From assembly GCA_002350705.1 (NCBI GenBank), contig DEFH01000036.1, positions 224 to 14,065 on the forward strand: a DNA stretch of 13,842 bases, written 5' to 3'. The notes under the pieces are model-generated. The model saw only the letters and a list, made by a program, of their open reading frames with translations, was not told the origin of the DNA and did not search any database. Every line of letters starts with the position of its first letter. Position 1 is the first letter of the stretch. Positions 1 through 5,944 of this stretch are shown here, piece by piece. Both the position numbers and the translations under genes were made by a program. This stretch comes from Ruminococcaceae bacterium UBA2857. GTDB taxonomy: Bacteria > Bacillota > Clostridia > Oscillospirales > Acutalibacteraceae.

Positions 1-1079
1 GAAACAGGATTGACCTGAGCATTAACGGGCATTTTCTGAGGTCTGGGCTGAGAAACAGGAGTTCTGCCTGTAGAGACAGGGGTAGAAACAGGGGTATCAC
101 TGAATTTCATTGGTTTGTGTTGAGTGTTGGTATTTGCTTCACCGCCGAAATTGTAGGAAGAAGAATCAGCGTTGAATCGCATGGGAGCGGCAGGAGGAGC
201 ATTATTAAAATCAAGGGGTTCCAATGGCTGAGCATAATTCTGGTCGGCTTGTGCCTGGAAAGGCTGTCTGTTCTGAGGTTTCTGCCCAAAAACATTGCCC
301 TGTGACTTGATATAAGAAAGGTCGGGAGCCTGATAATTCTGAGGCTGACTGTCTTGAAGCTGTTCTTCGGTTTTAATCTGGGGATTGTAGCCCTGAACAG
401 AAGGAACAACGTTTTCAAACTGTCGGAGCATATCTTCAGACATAGCCTTTTGCTGATCGGGAGCGAGGTTGGGCAAAGAAGATTCCGTGTTGCTGCCGGT
501 ATTGATTTCTACACCGAATGGGTTAGCCGGAGCTTCGGGCACAGCAGGAGCAACTTCCACAGGAGCCGGAGTTTCGGGCACAGCAGGAGCAACTTCCACA
601 GGAGCCGGAGTTTCAGGCGGAGCAATTTCTGCAATAACCGGAGTTTCGGGCACGACAGGAGCGACTTCCGCAACAACCGGAGCTTCAGGCACAGCAGGAG
701 CAATTTCCACAGGAGCCGGAGTTTCAGCTATTTCAGGAGCATCCGGCACTTCCGAAACGGGCTTTGAGACAGATAAATTGTCTTCAAAGAAATAGTCGGC
801 AGCGGTACGGCTGACAGTTACCTGAGAGATGAATTCTTTGCATTTGAGATGTTCGGGATGATTCTGATAGTACTTCAAAGCAGTGGGATTTTTAAAAGTA
901 GCATAAAGAACAACATCATAATCGGAATCGGAAGAGGTGTTGAAATTATAGCCGGCTTCCATACCAACCAGACCGTCAATTTTTCCGACGAGAGAGGTAA
1001 GCATATTGATCATACGGTCAATATTTTGTTGTTTTTGATCATTGTCTTTGAGTTTCCAAAAGACTATGTGCTTGATCAT
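1..1079 (-). CDS. Dabb-domain protein with long Pro/Ala/Glu-rich tail (3' end outside window)
   Basis: The leftward frame is open from an ATG at 1079 to the window edge, giving 359 codons with the C-terminus missing. AGGAGG at 1089-1094 lies 9 bases before the ATG. Residues 1-95 resemble the Dabb (stress-responsive alpha/beta-barrel) family: MIKHIVFWKLKD at the start, a GLVGMEAGYNF strand, a DYDVVLYATF strand and a YYQNHPEHLK helix ending in the usual His. Dabb proteins are normally about 100 residues, often dimeric, and of mostly undefined function. Here the domain continues into a low-complexity tail. Residues 117-180 are 13-residue tandem repeats of the type VPETPAPVEVAPA. From 180 on the tail is rich in Q, N, P and S. 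No signal peptide or membrane segment is visible, so a cytoplasmic protein with a disordered tail is inferred. Domain identity is fairly sure; the role is unknown. Confidence 0.8.
   Translation of the reverse strand, partial: MIKHIVFWKLKDNDQKQQNIDRMINMLTSLVGKIDGLVGMEAGYNFNTSSDSDYDVVLYATFKNPTALKYYQNHPEHLKCKEFISQVTVSRTAADYFFEDNLSVSKPVSEVPDAPEIAETPAPVEIAPAVPEAPVVAEVAPVVPETPVIAEIAPPETPAPVEVAPAVPETPAPVEVAPAVPEAPANPFGVEINTGSNTESSLPNLAPDQQKAMSEDMLRQFENVVPSVQGYNPQIKTEEQLQDSQPQNYQAPDLSYIKSQGNVFGQKPQNRQPFQAQADQNYAQPLEPLDFNNAPPAAPMRFNADSSSYNFGGEANTNTQHKPMKFSDTPVSTPVSTGRTPVSQPRPQKMPVNAQVNPV
541..729. repeat. 39-bp tandem repeat array inside the Dabb-protein gene
   Basis: Five head-to-tail units lie at 541-579, 580-618, 619-651, 652-690 and 691-729. 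Four are 39 bp and the third is 33 bp, six bases shorter. The first two units differ at a single base (position 615). All lengths are multiples of three, so the reading frame is kept and each full unit encodes 13 residues (VPETPAPVEVAPA type, with Ala/Val/Ile substitutions in the older units). A partial related copy occurs at about 521-540. This looks like coding-repeat expansion in a disordered linker. Confidence 0.9.
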
Positions 1080-1158
1080 CAGATAATTCCTCCTATTTTG
1101 TAAAAAAGATTTTGTAAAAGTACACAATAAAGCATAATTTTACATTTTAATTATATTC

Positions 1159-1187
1159 ATTTTATCATACTTTGACGGCATAATCAA
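1159..1187 (-). promoter_or_regulatory. Candidate promoter of the Dabb-protein gene
   Basis: On the minus strand, TTGATT (1182-1187) and TAAAAT (1159-1164) are separated by 17 bases, a good sigma-A arrangement about 80 bases before the start codon. A second TATAAT-like box at 1150-1155 has no good -35 partner. Confidence 0.5.
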
Positions 1188-1236
1188 TAATAATTTCCCG
1201 ATTTGGTCAAAAAAATTTCCATGATAAAGAAGACGC

Positions 1237-1268
1237 AAAAAAAGCCTGTCATGCAGTACATGACAGGC
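1237..1268 (-). terminator. Rho-independent terminator of the DUF6465 gene
   Basis: On the minus strand a perfect 10-bp stem, GCCTGTCATG/CATGACAGGC with a 5-base loop (1244-1268), is followed at once by seven T residues (1237-1243). It begins about 20 bases after the stop codon of the gene at 1290-1622. The plus strand lacks a T-run on the other side, so it should work leftward only, insulating the DUF6465 gene from the Dabb-protein gene. Confidence 0.93.
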
Positions 1269-1289
1269 AGGTATGTGAAATAAAAAATA

Positions 1290-1622
1290 TTAAACGTTGA
1301 CAGGTTCTTCCTGTGCTTCACCGTTGACAACATAGTAAACCTTGTTGTTTTCGGGCTGATAGTAAACATCAACTGTTTCAATAGCATCAACATTGCCGTT
1401 AGCCTTGTAAGCTTCTTTAACAGCCTCGATGAGTTCATCAACAGTGATATTTTTCTCAAGGTACTCAATAGTAACATTGAACTTGGGTTCTTTAGCCTTG
1501 GCAGCTTTCTTGGCAGCAGGTTTTTTAGCGGTTTTTGCTTCTTCGGTTACCTCGGTAACAACGTCCTCAACCTTCGTTTCTTCTTTTGCGGCAGCAGCCT
1601 TGGTAGATTTTTTAGCAGCCAT
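1290..1622 (-). CDS. DUF6465 family protein, Lys/Ala-rich N-terminus
   Basis: This is a 110-residue protein with two parts. Residues 1-46 are a low-complexity basic/acidic tail (MAAKKSTKAAAAKEE, then AKKPAAKKAAKAKEP) resembling histone-H1-like tails. Residues 47-110 form a compact domain with an NITVDELIEAVKEAYKA helix and a VDVYYQPENNKVYYVVNG beta-hairpin. That domain matches my memory of DUF6465, a small family of unknown function common in Clostridia. AAGGAG at 1630-1635 is well placed before the ATG. The gene stands alone, with a perfect-consensus promoter and a strong terminator, which suggests high, constitutive expression. Nucleic-acid binding by the basic tail is possible but only inferred. 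No signal peptide or cysteine is present. Confidence 0.88.
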   Translation of the reverse strand: MAAKKSTKAAAAKEETKVEDVVTEVTEEAKTAKKPAAKKAAKAKEPKFNVTIEYLEKNITVDELIEAVKEAYKANGNVDAIETVDVYYQPENNKVYYVVNGEAQEEPVNV

Positions 1623-1677
1623 TGTAAAACTCCTTCTTTCTGATAAAATTCAATCACAAAATAATTATCTGACGGAA

Positions 1678-1698
1678 CATAAAAGAAATACTTTTATG
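1678..1698. promoter_or_regulatory. Inverted repeat in the DUF6465 leader
   Basis: CATAAAAG and CTTTTATG form a perfect 8-bp inverted repeat with a 5-base spacer, just downstream of the likely transcription start of the DUF6465 promoter. It could be an operator or a weak AT-rich 5'-leader hairpin. No regulator can be named. Confidence 0.4.
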
Positions 1699-1715
1699 AT
1701 TCACAGTATGATTAG

Positions 1716-1744
1716 ATTATAATCTCTTTTATGCAGTTTGTCAA
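1716..1744 (-). promoter_or_regulatory. Perfect-consensus sigma-A promoter of the DUF6465 gene
   Basis: On the minus strand, TTGACA (1739-1744) and TATAAT (1716-1721) are separated by exactly 17 bases, so both hexamers match consensus in full. The start codon lies at 1622, giving an expected leader of roughly 85 bases. Confidence 0.9.
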
Positions 1745-1813
1745 ACGAAATATGTCAGTTTATATAGCAAATGAACAAAAAACGGTTACTTGTCCAAAAT
1801 GGAAAAAATTTTT

Positions 1814-1843
1814 TTCAAAATATTTGTTGAATCTATCTATAAT
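1814..1843 (+). promoter_or_regulatory. Candidate promoter of the 59-residue small protein
   Basis: TATAAT at 1838-1843 is perfect. The best -35 candidate is TTCAAA at 1814-1819 with an 18-base spacer (4 of 6 matches). It points rightward, divergent from the DUF6465 promoter about 70 bases away. Confidence 0.55.
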
Positions 1844-1902
1844 AAAAACGTCTGAAAGGGGCAGAATAAGAGAGTAATCAAATCAAAAGGAGCAATCATG
1901 CA

Positions 1903-2082
1903 ATGGGAAAAAATACGATGACGACTCTGAAAAGTGTAGGAGCAGGACTGATAGCAGGAATGATGTTCGGATTTGTCAGTTCGGTGATGATGAACGACAG
2001 CCGCAAGAACAAACGCAAGGCTAACAAAGCAATTAACACCGTAGAGAGTATCCTTGACGGTATGCAGGAAATCTTTAAATGA
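1903..2082 (+). CDS. Small single-span membrane protein, 59 aa
   Basis: The ATG at 1903 opens a 60-codon frame ending in TGA at 2080-2082. AAGGAG (1887-1892) lies 10 bases upstream and a TATAAT box about 60 bases upstream. The product starts MGKNTMTTLKSVGAGLIAG. It has one short Gly/Met/Val-rich hydrophobic segment (about residues 12-29) and then a basic stretch (NDSRKNKRKANKAINT), giving an N-out/C-in anchor by the positive-inside rule. The amphipathic end is VESILDGMQEIFK. Similar small proteins of this pattern occur in Clostridia, but I know no assigned function. An earlier ATG at 1898 gives only a 7-codon out-of-frame peptide. The promoter, ribosome site and structured composition make this more than a chance frame. 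Confidence 0.75.
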   Translation: MGKNTMTTLKSVGAGLIAGMMFGFVSSVMMNDSRKNKRKANKAINTVESILDGMQEIFK

Positions 2083-2095
2083 GAGTGGAGTGCGA

Positions 2096-2139
2096 GGAGC
2101 GGAGAGCGGGGCAAAACCCATTTTCCGCTCCCGAATTTT
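2096..2139 (+). terminator. Probable terminator after the small membrane protein
   Basis: GGAGCGGA (2096-2103) pairs with TCCGCTCC (2124-2131), with an inner GGG/CCC around an AAAA loop. A weak run, CGAATTTT, follows (2132-2139). It begins 14 bases after the stop codon at 2082. The short T-run makes it weaker than the other terminators here. Confidence 0.5.
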
Positions 2140-2162
2140 GGAAAGAAATCCGCAAAAAGTGC

Positions 2163-2191
2163 GTGACAAATCGGAAAGGATATAGTATAAT
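2163..2191 (+). promoter_or_regulatory. Promoter of the 261-aa unknown gene
   Basis: GTGACA (2163-2168) and TATAAT (2186-2191) are 17 bases apart. The box lies inside the upstream in-frame extension of the next gene, which shows that translation must start after about 2198 and supports the 2220 start. Confidence 0.8.
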
Positions 2192-2219
2192 GGATTCTAT
2201 CATGAATAGGAGTGAAAAA

Positions 2220-3005
2220 ATGATGGAAATCACACAGGCATTTGAGATTATCACAGGCAGAGTGGAAAGAGTGCTTTTGCCCAAAGGGTATGAAAAACAG
2301 AGCGTAGCGGATTCGGATAATGAGATGACGGCACTGTATACAGGAGAGATTGCATACAGTATCGTGTATTATTTCGACAAGAGAAGAGTATTGCTGCGTT
2401 CATGCGGCATGGAGGACGGAGAGCCGGACAATACGTGGAAAACAATTGCGACATGGCTGTTTGATCCCGATGCGGATTCTGCGAGAGAGGCGGAAAATAT
2501 CGGAGATGACTTTGCGGATACGATAAGAGGTCCCCGACAGTCAGCCGTGCAGAAACAGAAAAAGTCCAAAAAAGAGGGCGAAAGCACAAGTGATCCGCTG
2601 TTTTTTGCCAACAGAATGATGGGTTATTTTCCGGAGCTGAGGGATGAGATTGCGTATGAAAAGGCACATTATGAAAGTTTCCGTGGGGTGACGTTTGCGG
2701 AAGAAAAGATTCTGCCGAGATTCAAAAGCTATATTGATACGCTGAATAAAAATGCGGCAGAGAAGTTTTCCAAAGCATTGTCGGATTTGTATGATACGGG
2801 AGATTTGGATGTCAAGGGAATTATTACATATGTACTGTTGAATTCTCTTGAGGATGATGAGAAGTTTTCCAAAGCAGTATCGGGGTTTGCACCGGAGAAT
2901 AAAAAAATCGCAGTGGAATCCAGAAAACTCCGCGGCAAGAAAATAAAGCCGGAAAAAGTGAAAAAACCAAGCAAATTTATTGCAGACACATTGAATAATG
3001 CATAA
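2220..3005 (+). CDS. Conserved-looking protein of unknown function, 261 aa
   Basis: The chosen start is the first of two adjacent ATG codons (2220), 7 bases after AGGAG (2208-2212). The frame is open back to 2079, but that extension contains the promoter. Residues 1-80 look alpha/beta (TALYTGEIAYSIVYYFD, then RRVLLRSCGM). Residues 105-125 are a Lys/Ser/Glu linker. Residues 126-225 are helical, with FFANRMMGYFPELRDEI and two copies of EKFSKA (residues 181-186 and 214-219). The C-terminus is strongly basic (RKLRGKKIKPEKVKKPSK). The FPEL-containing helical part recalls a DUF7674-type domain, but I hold that loosely. No signal peptide, membrane segment or catalytic motif is visible. The gene is monocistronic between its own promoter and terminator. 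Function unknown; a basic tail suggests nucleic-acid or acidic-surface contact at most. Confidence 0.82.
   Translation: MMEITQAFEIITGRVERVLLPKGYEKQSVADSDNEMTALYTGEIAYSIVYYFDKRRVLLRSCGMEDGEPDNTWKTIATWLFDPDADSAREAENIGDDFADTIRGPRQSAVQKQKKSKKEGESTSDPLFFANRMMGYFPELRDEIAYEKAHYESFRGVTFAEEKILPRFKSYIDTLNKNAAEKFSKALSDLYDTGDLDVKGIITYVLLNSLEDDEKFSKAVSGFAPENKKIAVESRKLRGKKIKPEKVKKPSKFIADTLNNA
2760..2777 (+). repeat. 18-bp direct repeat, copy 1 (EKFSKA segment)
   Basis: GAGAAGTTTTCCAAAGCA occurs here and identically at 2859-2876, 99 bases (33 codons) later and in the same frame. The nucleotide identity, including wobble positions, suggests a short internal duplication in a helical region rather than chance. 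Confidence 0.8.
2859..2876 (+). repeat. 18-bp direct repeat, copy 2 (EKFSKA segment)
   Basis: Exact second copy of the segment at 2760-2777. The flanks diverge after a few bases (GCATTGTCGGA against GCAGTATCGGG), although the coding stays similar (KALSD against KAVSG). Confidence 0.8.
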
Positions 3006-3011
3006 ATGTTT

Positions 3012-3053
3012 AAGTGAAAGATGCTTTTTTAAAAGATATCTTTCACTTTTTTG
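3012..3053 (+). terminator. Rho-independent terminator after the 261-aa gene
   Basis: AAGTGAAAGAT (3012-3022) and ATCTTTCACTT (3038-3048) form a perfect 11-bp stem. An inner CTTTT/AAAAG pairing is possible. A T-run follows directly and continues as a second T-rich stretch to 3060. It starts 6 bases after the stop codon. Confidence 0.88.
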
Positions 3054-3097
3054 TTTTTTATATAATTCTTTGAAAGAAAAAAACATTGGCAGAGCTT

Positions 3098-3106
3098 TGG
3101 TATAAT
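3098..3106 (+). promoter_or_regulatory. Extended -10 promoter of the trmB operon
   Basis: TGGTATAAT combines a perfect TATAAT (3101-3106) with the extended TGn element. No good -35 lies 16-18 bases upstream (A-rich there), as expected for extended -10 promoters. The trmB ATG is at 3144. Confidence 0.7.
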
Positions 3107-3143
3107 GTCAGTGTGTAATTATCAGTAAAAGGAAGTCGATACC

Positions 3144-3836
3144 ATGAGAATCAGACATAAGCCTTGGGCAAGACCGGAACTGGAAGCCAGCAGCTTTTTT
3201 GTACAGGAGCCGGATTCTGTCAAAGGAAAGTGGAAAGAACAGTTTCCGAAACAGCAGCCGCTCTATATGGAGTTGGGCTGCGGCAAGGGAGGATTTATCT
3301 CACAGGCAGCATCAAGTCATTTGGATGTGAACTGGCTGGCGATAGATATTAAATTTGAAATGCTGGGGCTTGCCAAGAGGAATGTGGAAAGAGTGTACAA
3401 AGAAAAGGGGCTGCCGACAGATAATGTACGCTTGACGGCACATAATATTGAAAGAATTGATATGATGCTGGATGAACAGGATGAAACAGACAGGATCTAT
3501 ATTAATTTCTGTAATCCGTGGCCACGCTGCAAGCATAAAAAGCGTCGTCTGACACATCCCCGTCAGCTGATGAATTACAGGAAGTTTCTGAAAGACGGAT
3601 GTGAGATACATTTCAAAACAGATGATGAGGAACTGTTTGAAGAAAGTCGGGAATATCTGAAAGAGTGCGGTTTTCGTGTAAGGTATATTACCTATGATTT
3701 GCACCAATCGGGTTATGAGCCGAATATCATGACGGAGCATGAAAAGATGTTTTCGGAAGAGGGAATTGCAATTAAATTTTTAATAGCCGTCAAGGAAGCA
3801 TTGCCTGACAAGGAGGAGAAAGCCAATGAAACGTAA
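3144..3836 (+). CDS. trmB: tRNA (guanine-N7-)-methyltransferase TrmB
   Basis: TrmB methylates N7 of guanine 46 in the tRNA variable loop using S-adenosylmethionine, in the cytoplasm. The 230-residue length is typical. The SAM-binding motif MELGCGKGGF lies at residues 42-51 and an acidic AIDIKFEML strand at 66-74. The family motif INFCNPWPRCKHKKRRLTHP lies at 120-139, with FKTDDEELFEE at 157-167 and TEHEKMF at 197-203. The usual Asp of the DPW motif is Asn124 here, although His131, Arg135, Asp160 and Thr197/Glu200 are kept. The ribosome site AAAGGAAG is at 3128-3135. The last 11 bases overlap the start of the downstream lipoprotein gene, indicating translational coupling. It is the first gene of a six-gene operon-like run. 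Identity is secure. Confidence 0.95.
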   Translation: MRIRHKPWARPELEASSFFVQEPDSVKGKWKEQFPKQQPLYMELGCGKGGFISQAASSHLDVNWLAIDIKFEMLGLAKRNVERVYKEKGLPTDNVRLTAHNIERIDMMLDEQDETDRIYINFCNPWPRCKHKKRRLTHPRQLMNYRKFLKDGCEIHFKTDDEELFEESREYLKECGFRVRYITYDLHQSGYEPNIMTEHEKMFSEEGIAIKFLIAVKEALPDKEEKANET

Positions 3837-5184
3837 AGCCGTAGCGTTAATGCTTGCGGTAGTGATGGTGATACTGGTGACAGCAGGATGTTCACCGATT
3901 TCGATAGAGGGGAATACCCTTCTCAGACCGCCCCGTGCAACAGGCGACAAGGCGGAAATACAGGATATTATTACACAGCAGGCAGGCGGCAAATATACTT
4001 TCAAGTATCCGCAGACAGGCACCAACCGCTCTGCAATCACCATGAAAAGTGACAAGGCACAAAATGAATTTGCCGTTGCATTGTATTCACCGAATAATGA
4101 TACCAAAATGAATGTGTCAATGATAGCGTATATCAAAAATGAATGGAAGTGTATCGGAACATTTTCCAATGCAGGAGCGGGCGTTGACCGTGTGATGTTC
4201 AGTGATTTGAATAATGACGGGACAGATGAAGTGATTATCGGCTGGACAGGATATGGCAATACATCCAAAACACTGACAGCCTATTCCGTAGCAGATACAG
4301 CGTATGAGATGACAATTGATGATACGTATGATGAAATGCTGATAGAAGATGTTACGGCAGATGCATTGAACGAGATTGTTTTGCTGTCGCTGGGCAGCCA
4401 GAAAAATCCGTCAAGTATCAGATTGCTGCAGTATTCGGAGCAGGAAAAAAAGCCTATCGGCAAATATGCACTGGAGCTGGATCCCGAAATTACCTCCTTT
4501 GTCAATGTGACAGTGGGGAATATTGCCCAGAATCAGATAGGATTGGTGGTAGACGGAGAAAAAAACGGGGGAGTACTGACTTCACAGATTATTTATTTTG
4601 ATGCACAGACAAATACATTACAGAATCCGTTGGTTTCCAAATTGGAGAATGATGTGTATTCCAATCCGACGGCACGGAAAGATACCATTTATTCAAGAGA
4701 TGCCGACGGAGACGGCATGATAGAAGTTCCTGTGATAACACCCATGTCGGCAGGAACAGATGTGAATGCGGCAAATGTATGCAATATCACGGCATGGAAA
4801 CAGTATTCGATTTATAATAAGTCTTTGGGAACAAAACTGAATACGGTGATTAATTATAATGACAGGTATTATTTTACGATGCCTAACCGGTGGATGAATG
4901 GTTCGGTAACGGCAGTGACAGATCCGGATACCCGTCAGATGACGTTTTATCTGTGGAATTCCAAGACATCCTCTTTTGGGGATAAGCTCCTGACAATCCG
5001 ACGCTATACCGAAGAAGAATGGGAACAGGAAGACACCGCAGATATGATAGCATTAAGCAATATTGACGGAACGAAGTCTCATGCGGTATTCGGGGGACAG
5101 ATCTTTATCACACACGCAGACGAAACGTTGAATATTACGCCGGAAGAAGTGACGGCATCCGCCCACTCCTTCTGGACAAACTGA
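3826..5184 (+). CDS. Lipoprotein with DxNxDG (VCBS/FG-GAP-like) repeats
   Basis: The protein is 452 residues. A basic start (MKRK), a hydrophobic stretch and a VTAGC lipobox put the lipidated cysteine at residue 22, so it should be anchored on the outer face of the cytoplasmic membrane. The exported part has beta-rich repeats with Asp/Asn-Gly loops: DLNNDGTDEVIIGW (127-140), a degenerate copy DVTADALNEIVLLS (175-188), DADGDGMIEVPVI (292-304) and SNIDGTKSHAVFG (411-423). These resemble calcium-binding VCBS/FG-GAP propeller loops. AGGAGG at 3811-3816 lies 9 bases before the ATG, inside the end of trmB. The regulator gene follows 17 bases later. A sensor or accessory role for the two-component system is inferred from position only. 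Lipoprotein assignment is strong; the fold is moderate; function unknown. Confidence 0.85.
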   Translation: MKRKAVALMLAVVMVILVTAGCSPISIEGNTLLRPPRATGDKAEIQDIITQQAGGKYTFKYPQTGTNRSAITMKSDKAQNEFAVALYSPNNDTKMNVSMIAYIKNEWKCIGTFSNAGAGVDRVMFSDLNNDGTDEVIIGWTGYGNTSKTLTAYSVADTAYEMTIDDTYDEMLIEDVTADALNEIVLLSLGSQKNPSSIRLLQYSEQEKKPIGKYALELDPEITSFVNVTVGNIAQNQIGLVVDGEKNGGVLTSQIIYFDAQTNTLQNPLVSKLENDVYSNPTARKDTIYSRDADGDGMIEVPVITPMSAGTDVNAANVCNITAWKQYSIYNKSLGTKLNTVINYNDRYYFTMPNRWMNGSVTAVTDPDTRQMTFYLWNSKTSSFGDKLLTIRRYTEEEWEQEDTADMIALSNIDGTKSHAVFGGQIFITHADETLNITPEEVTASAHSFWTN

Positions 5185-5201
5185 AGAAAGGAAGACTGAC
5201 A

Positions 5202-5903
5202 ATGAAAAATATACTGGTGGCAGAGGATGAAACGGCAATAAGAGAATTTATTGTCATCAATTTGGAGAGAGCGGGCTATCATGTCACGGAAGCGGAAAAC
5301 GGTGCGGTGGCACTGGAAAAGTATGATGAAAAAAACGGTGATTTTGATATAGCGGTGCTGGATGTGATGATGCCGGAAAAGGACGGTTTGCAGGTTTGTA
5401 AAGAACTGAGAAAGAAAAACGGCAATCTGGGAATTATCATGCTGTCGGCAAGGACACAGGAAATGGATAAAGTATCGGGCTTGATGCTGGGAGCGGATGA
5501 CTATGTGACAAAACCGTTCAGCCCCACAGAGTTGGTAGCAAGAGTGGACGCACTTTACAGAAGAATTGCAATTGCGGAAATGCGTTCGGAAAATAATTTT
5601 AAAGAAGAGATCCGTTCGGGAGACTTTGTGCTGAATCTGAAAAATCATTCTCTGATGAAAAAGGGCAGGCTGATTGAACTGACACAGGTGGAGTTTCAGA
5701 TTATGGAATATTTCTTTTCCAGTCCCGGAGCGGCATTGGACAGGAGTGACATTCTCAAGCACGTATGGGGAGAAGCGTATGTGGGAGAAGAAAAAATTGT
5801 GGATGTCAATATCCGTCGTCTCCGCATGAAAATAGAAGATAATCCGTCATCACCGAAATGCATTGTGACAGTCTGGGGACTGGGCTACAAATGGGAGAGC
5901 TGA
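5202..5903 (+). CDS. OmpR/PhoB-family response regulator
   Basis: The 233-residue protein has a receiver domain (about 1-120) and a winged-helix DNA-binding domain (about 133-231). The acidic pocket is Glu8/Asp9, the phosphorylated residue is Asp54 (AVLDVMMPEKDG), the switch residue is Ser82 and the conserved lysine is Lys104 (GADDYVTKPFSP). The effector domain shows ELTQVEFQIMEYFFSSPG, then DVNIRRLRMKIED and VWGLGYKWE, typical of OmpR/PhoB. Phosphotransfer from the kinase encoded 41 bases downstream should control its DNA binding. AAAGGAAG (5187-5194) sits 7 bases before the ATG. The target genes cannot be seen. By architecture it is close to PhoP/WalR/VicR-type regulators, but orthology cannot be set from the sequence alone. 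Confidence 0.95.
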   Translation: MKNILVAEDETAIREFIVINLERAGYHVTEAENGAVALEKYDEKNGDFDIAVLDVMMPEKDGLQVCKELRKKNGNLGIIMLSARTQEMDKVSGLMLGADDYVTKPFSPTELVARVDALYRRIAIAEMRSENNFKEEIRSGDFVLNLKNHSLMKKGRLIELTQVEFQIMEYFFSSPGAALDRSDILKHVWGEAYVGEEKIVDVNIRRLRMKIEDNPSSPKCIVTVWGLGYKWES

Positions 5904-5944
5904 CAATGATGCGGAACACAGCATTTTGAGGAGGAGAGCGGATC

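Noticed and set aside
541..729. Regular repeat array that could suggest CRISPR
   Set aside because: Units are contiguous with no unique spacers, all lengths are multiples of three, and the array encodes an in-frame Pro/Ala/Val repeat on the minus strand.
354..767. Plus-strand ORF with repeated RSRSF/NFHRSRSF residues
   Set aside because: It is the opposite-strand shadow of the tandem repeat. It lacks a ribosome site, and the minus frame has a clear domain, RBS and promoter.
2079..2219. 47-codon upstream extension of the 261-aa gene
   Set aside because: It contains the -35 and -10 boxes and a hairpin. The ribosome site at 2208-2212 points to the 2220 start.
2541..3086. 181-residue minus-strand ORF opposite the 261-aa gene
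   Set aside because: No ribosome site or domain. It reads antisense through the terminator at 3012-3053, and the plus-strand gene is fully supported.
3107..3143. Riboswitch or structured leader before trmB
   Set aside because: The leader after the extended -10 box is only about 30 bases, too short for a riboswitch, and no stem is visible.
5079..5762. 227-residue minus-strand ORF opposite the response regulator
   Set aside because: Cys/His/Phe-rich composition typical of antisense shadows; the plus strand encodes an unmistakable receiver domain.
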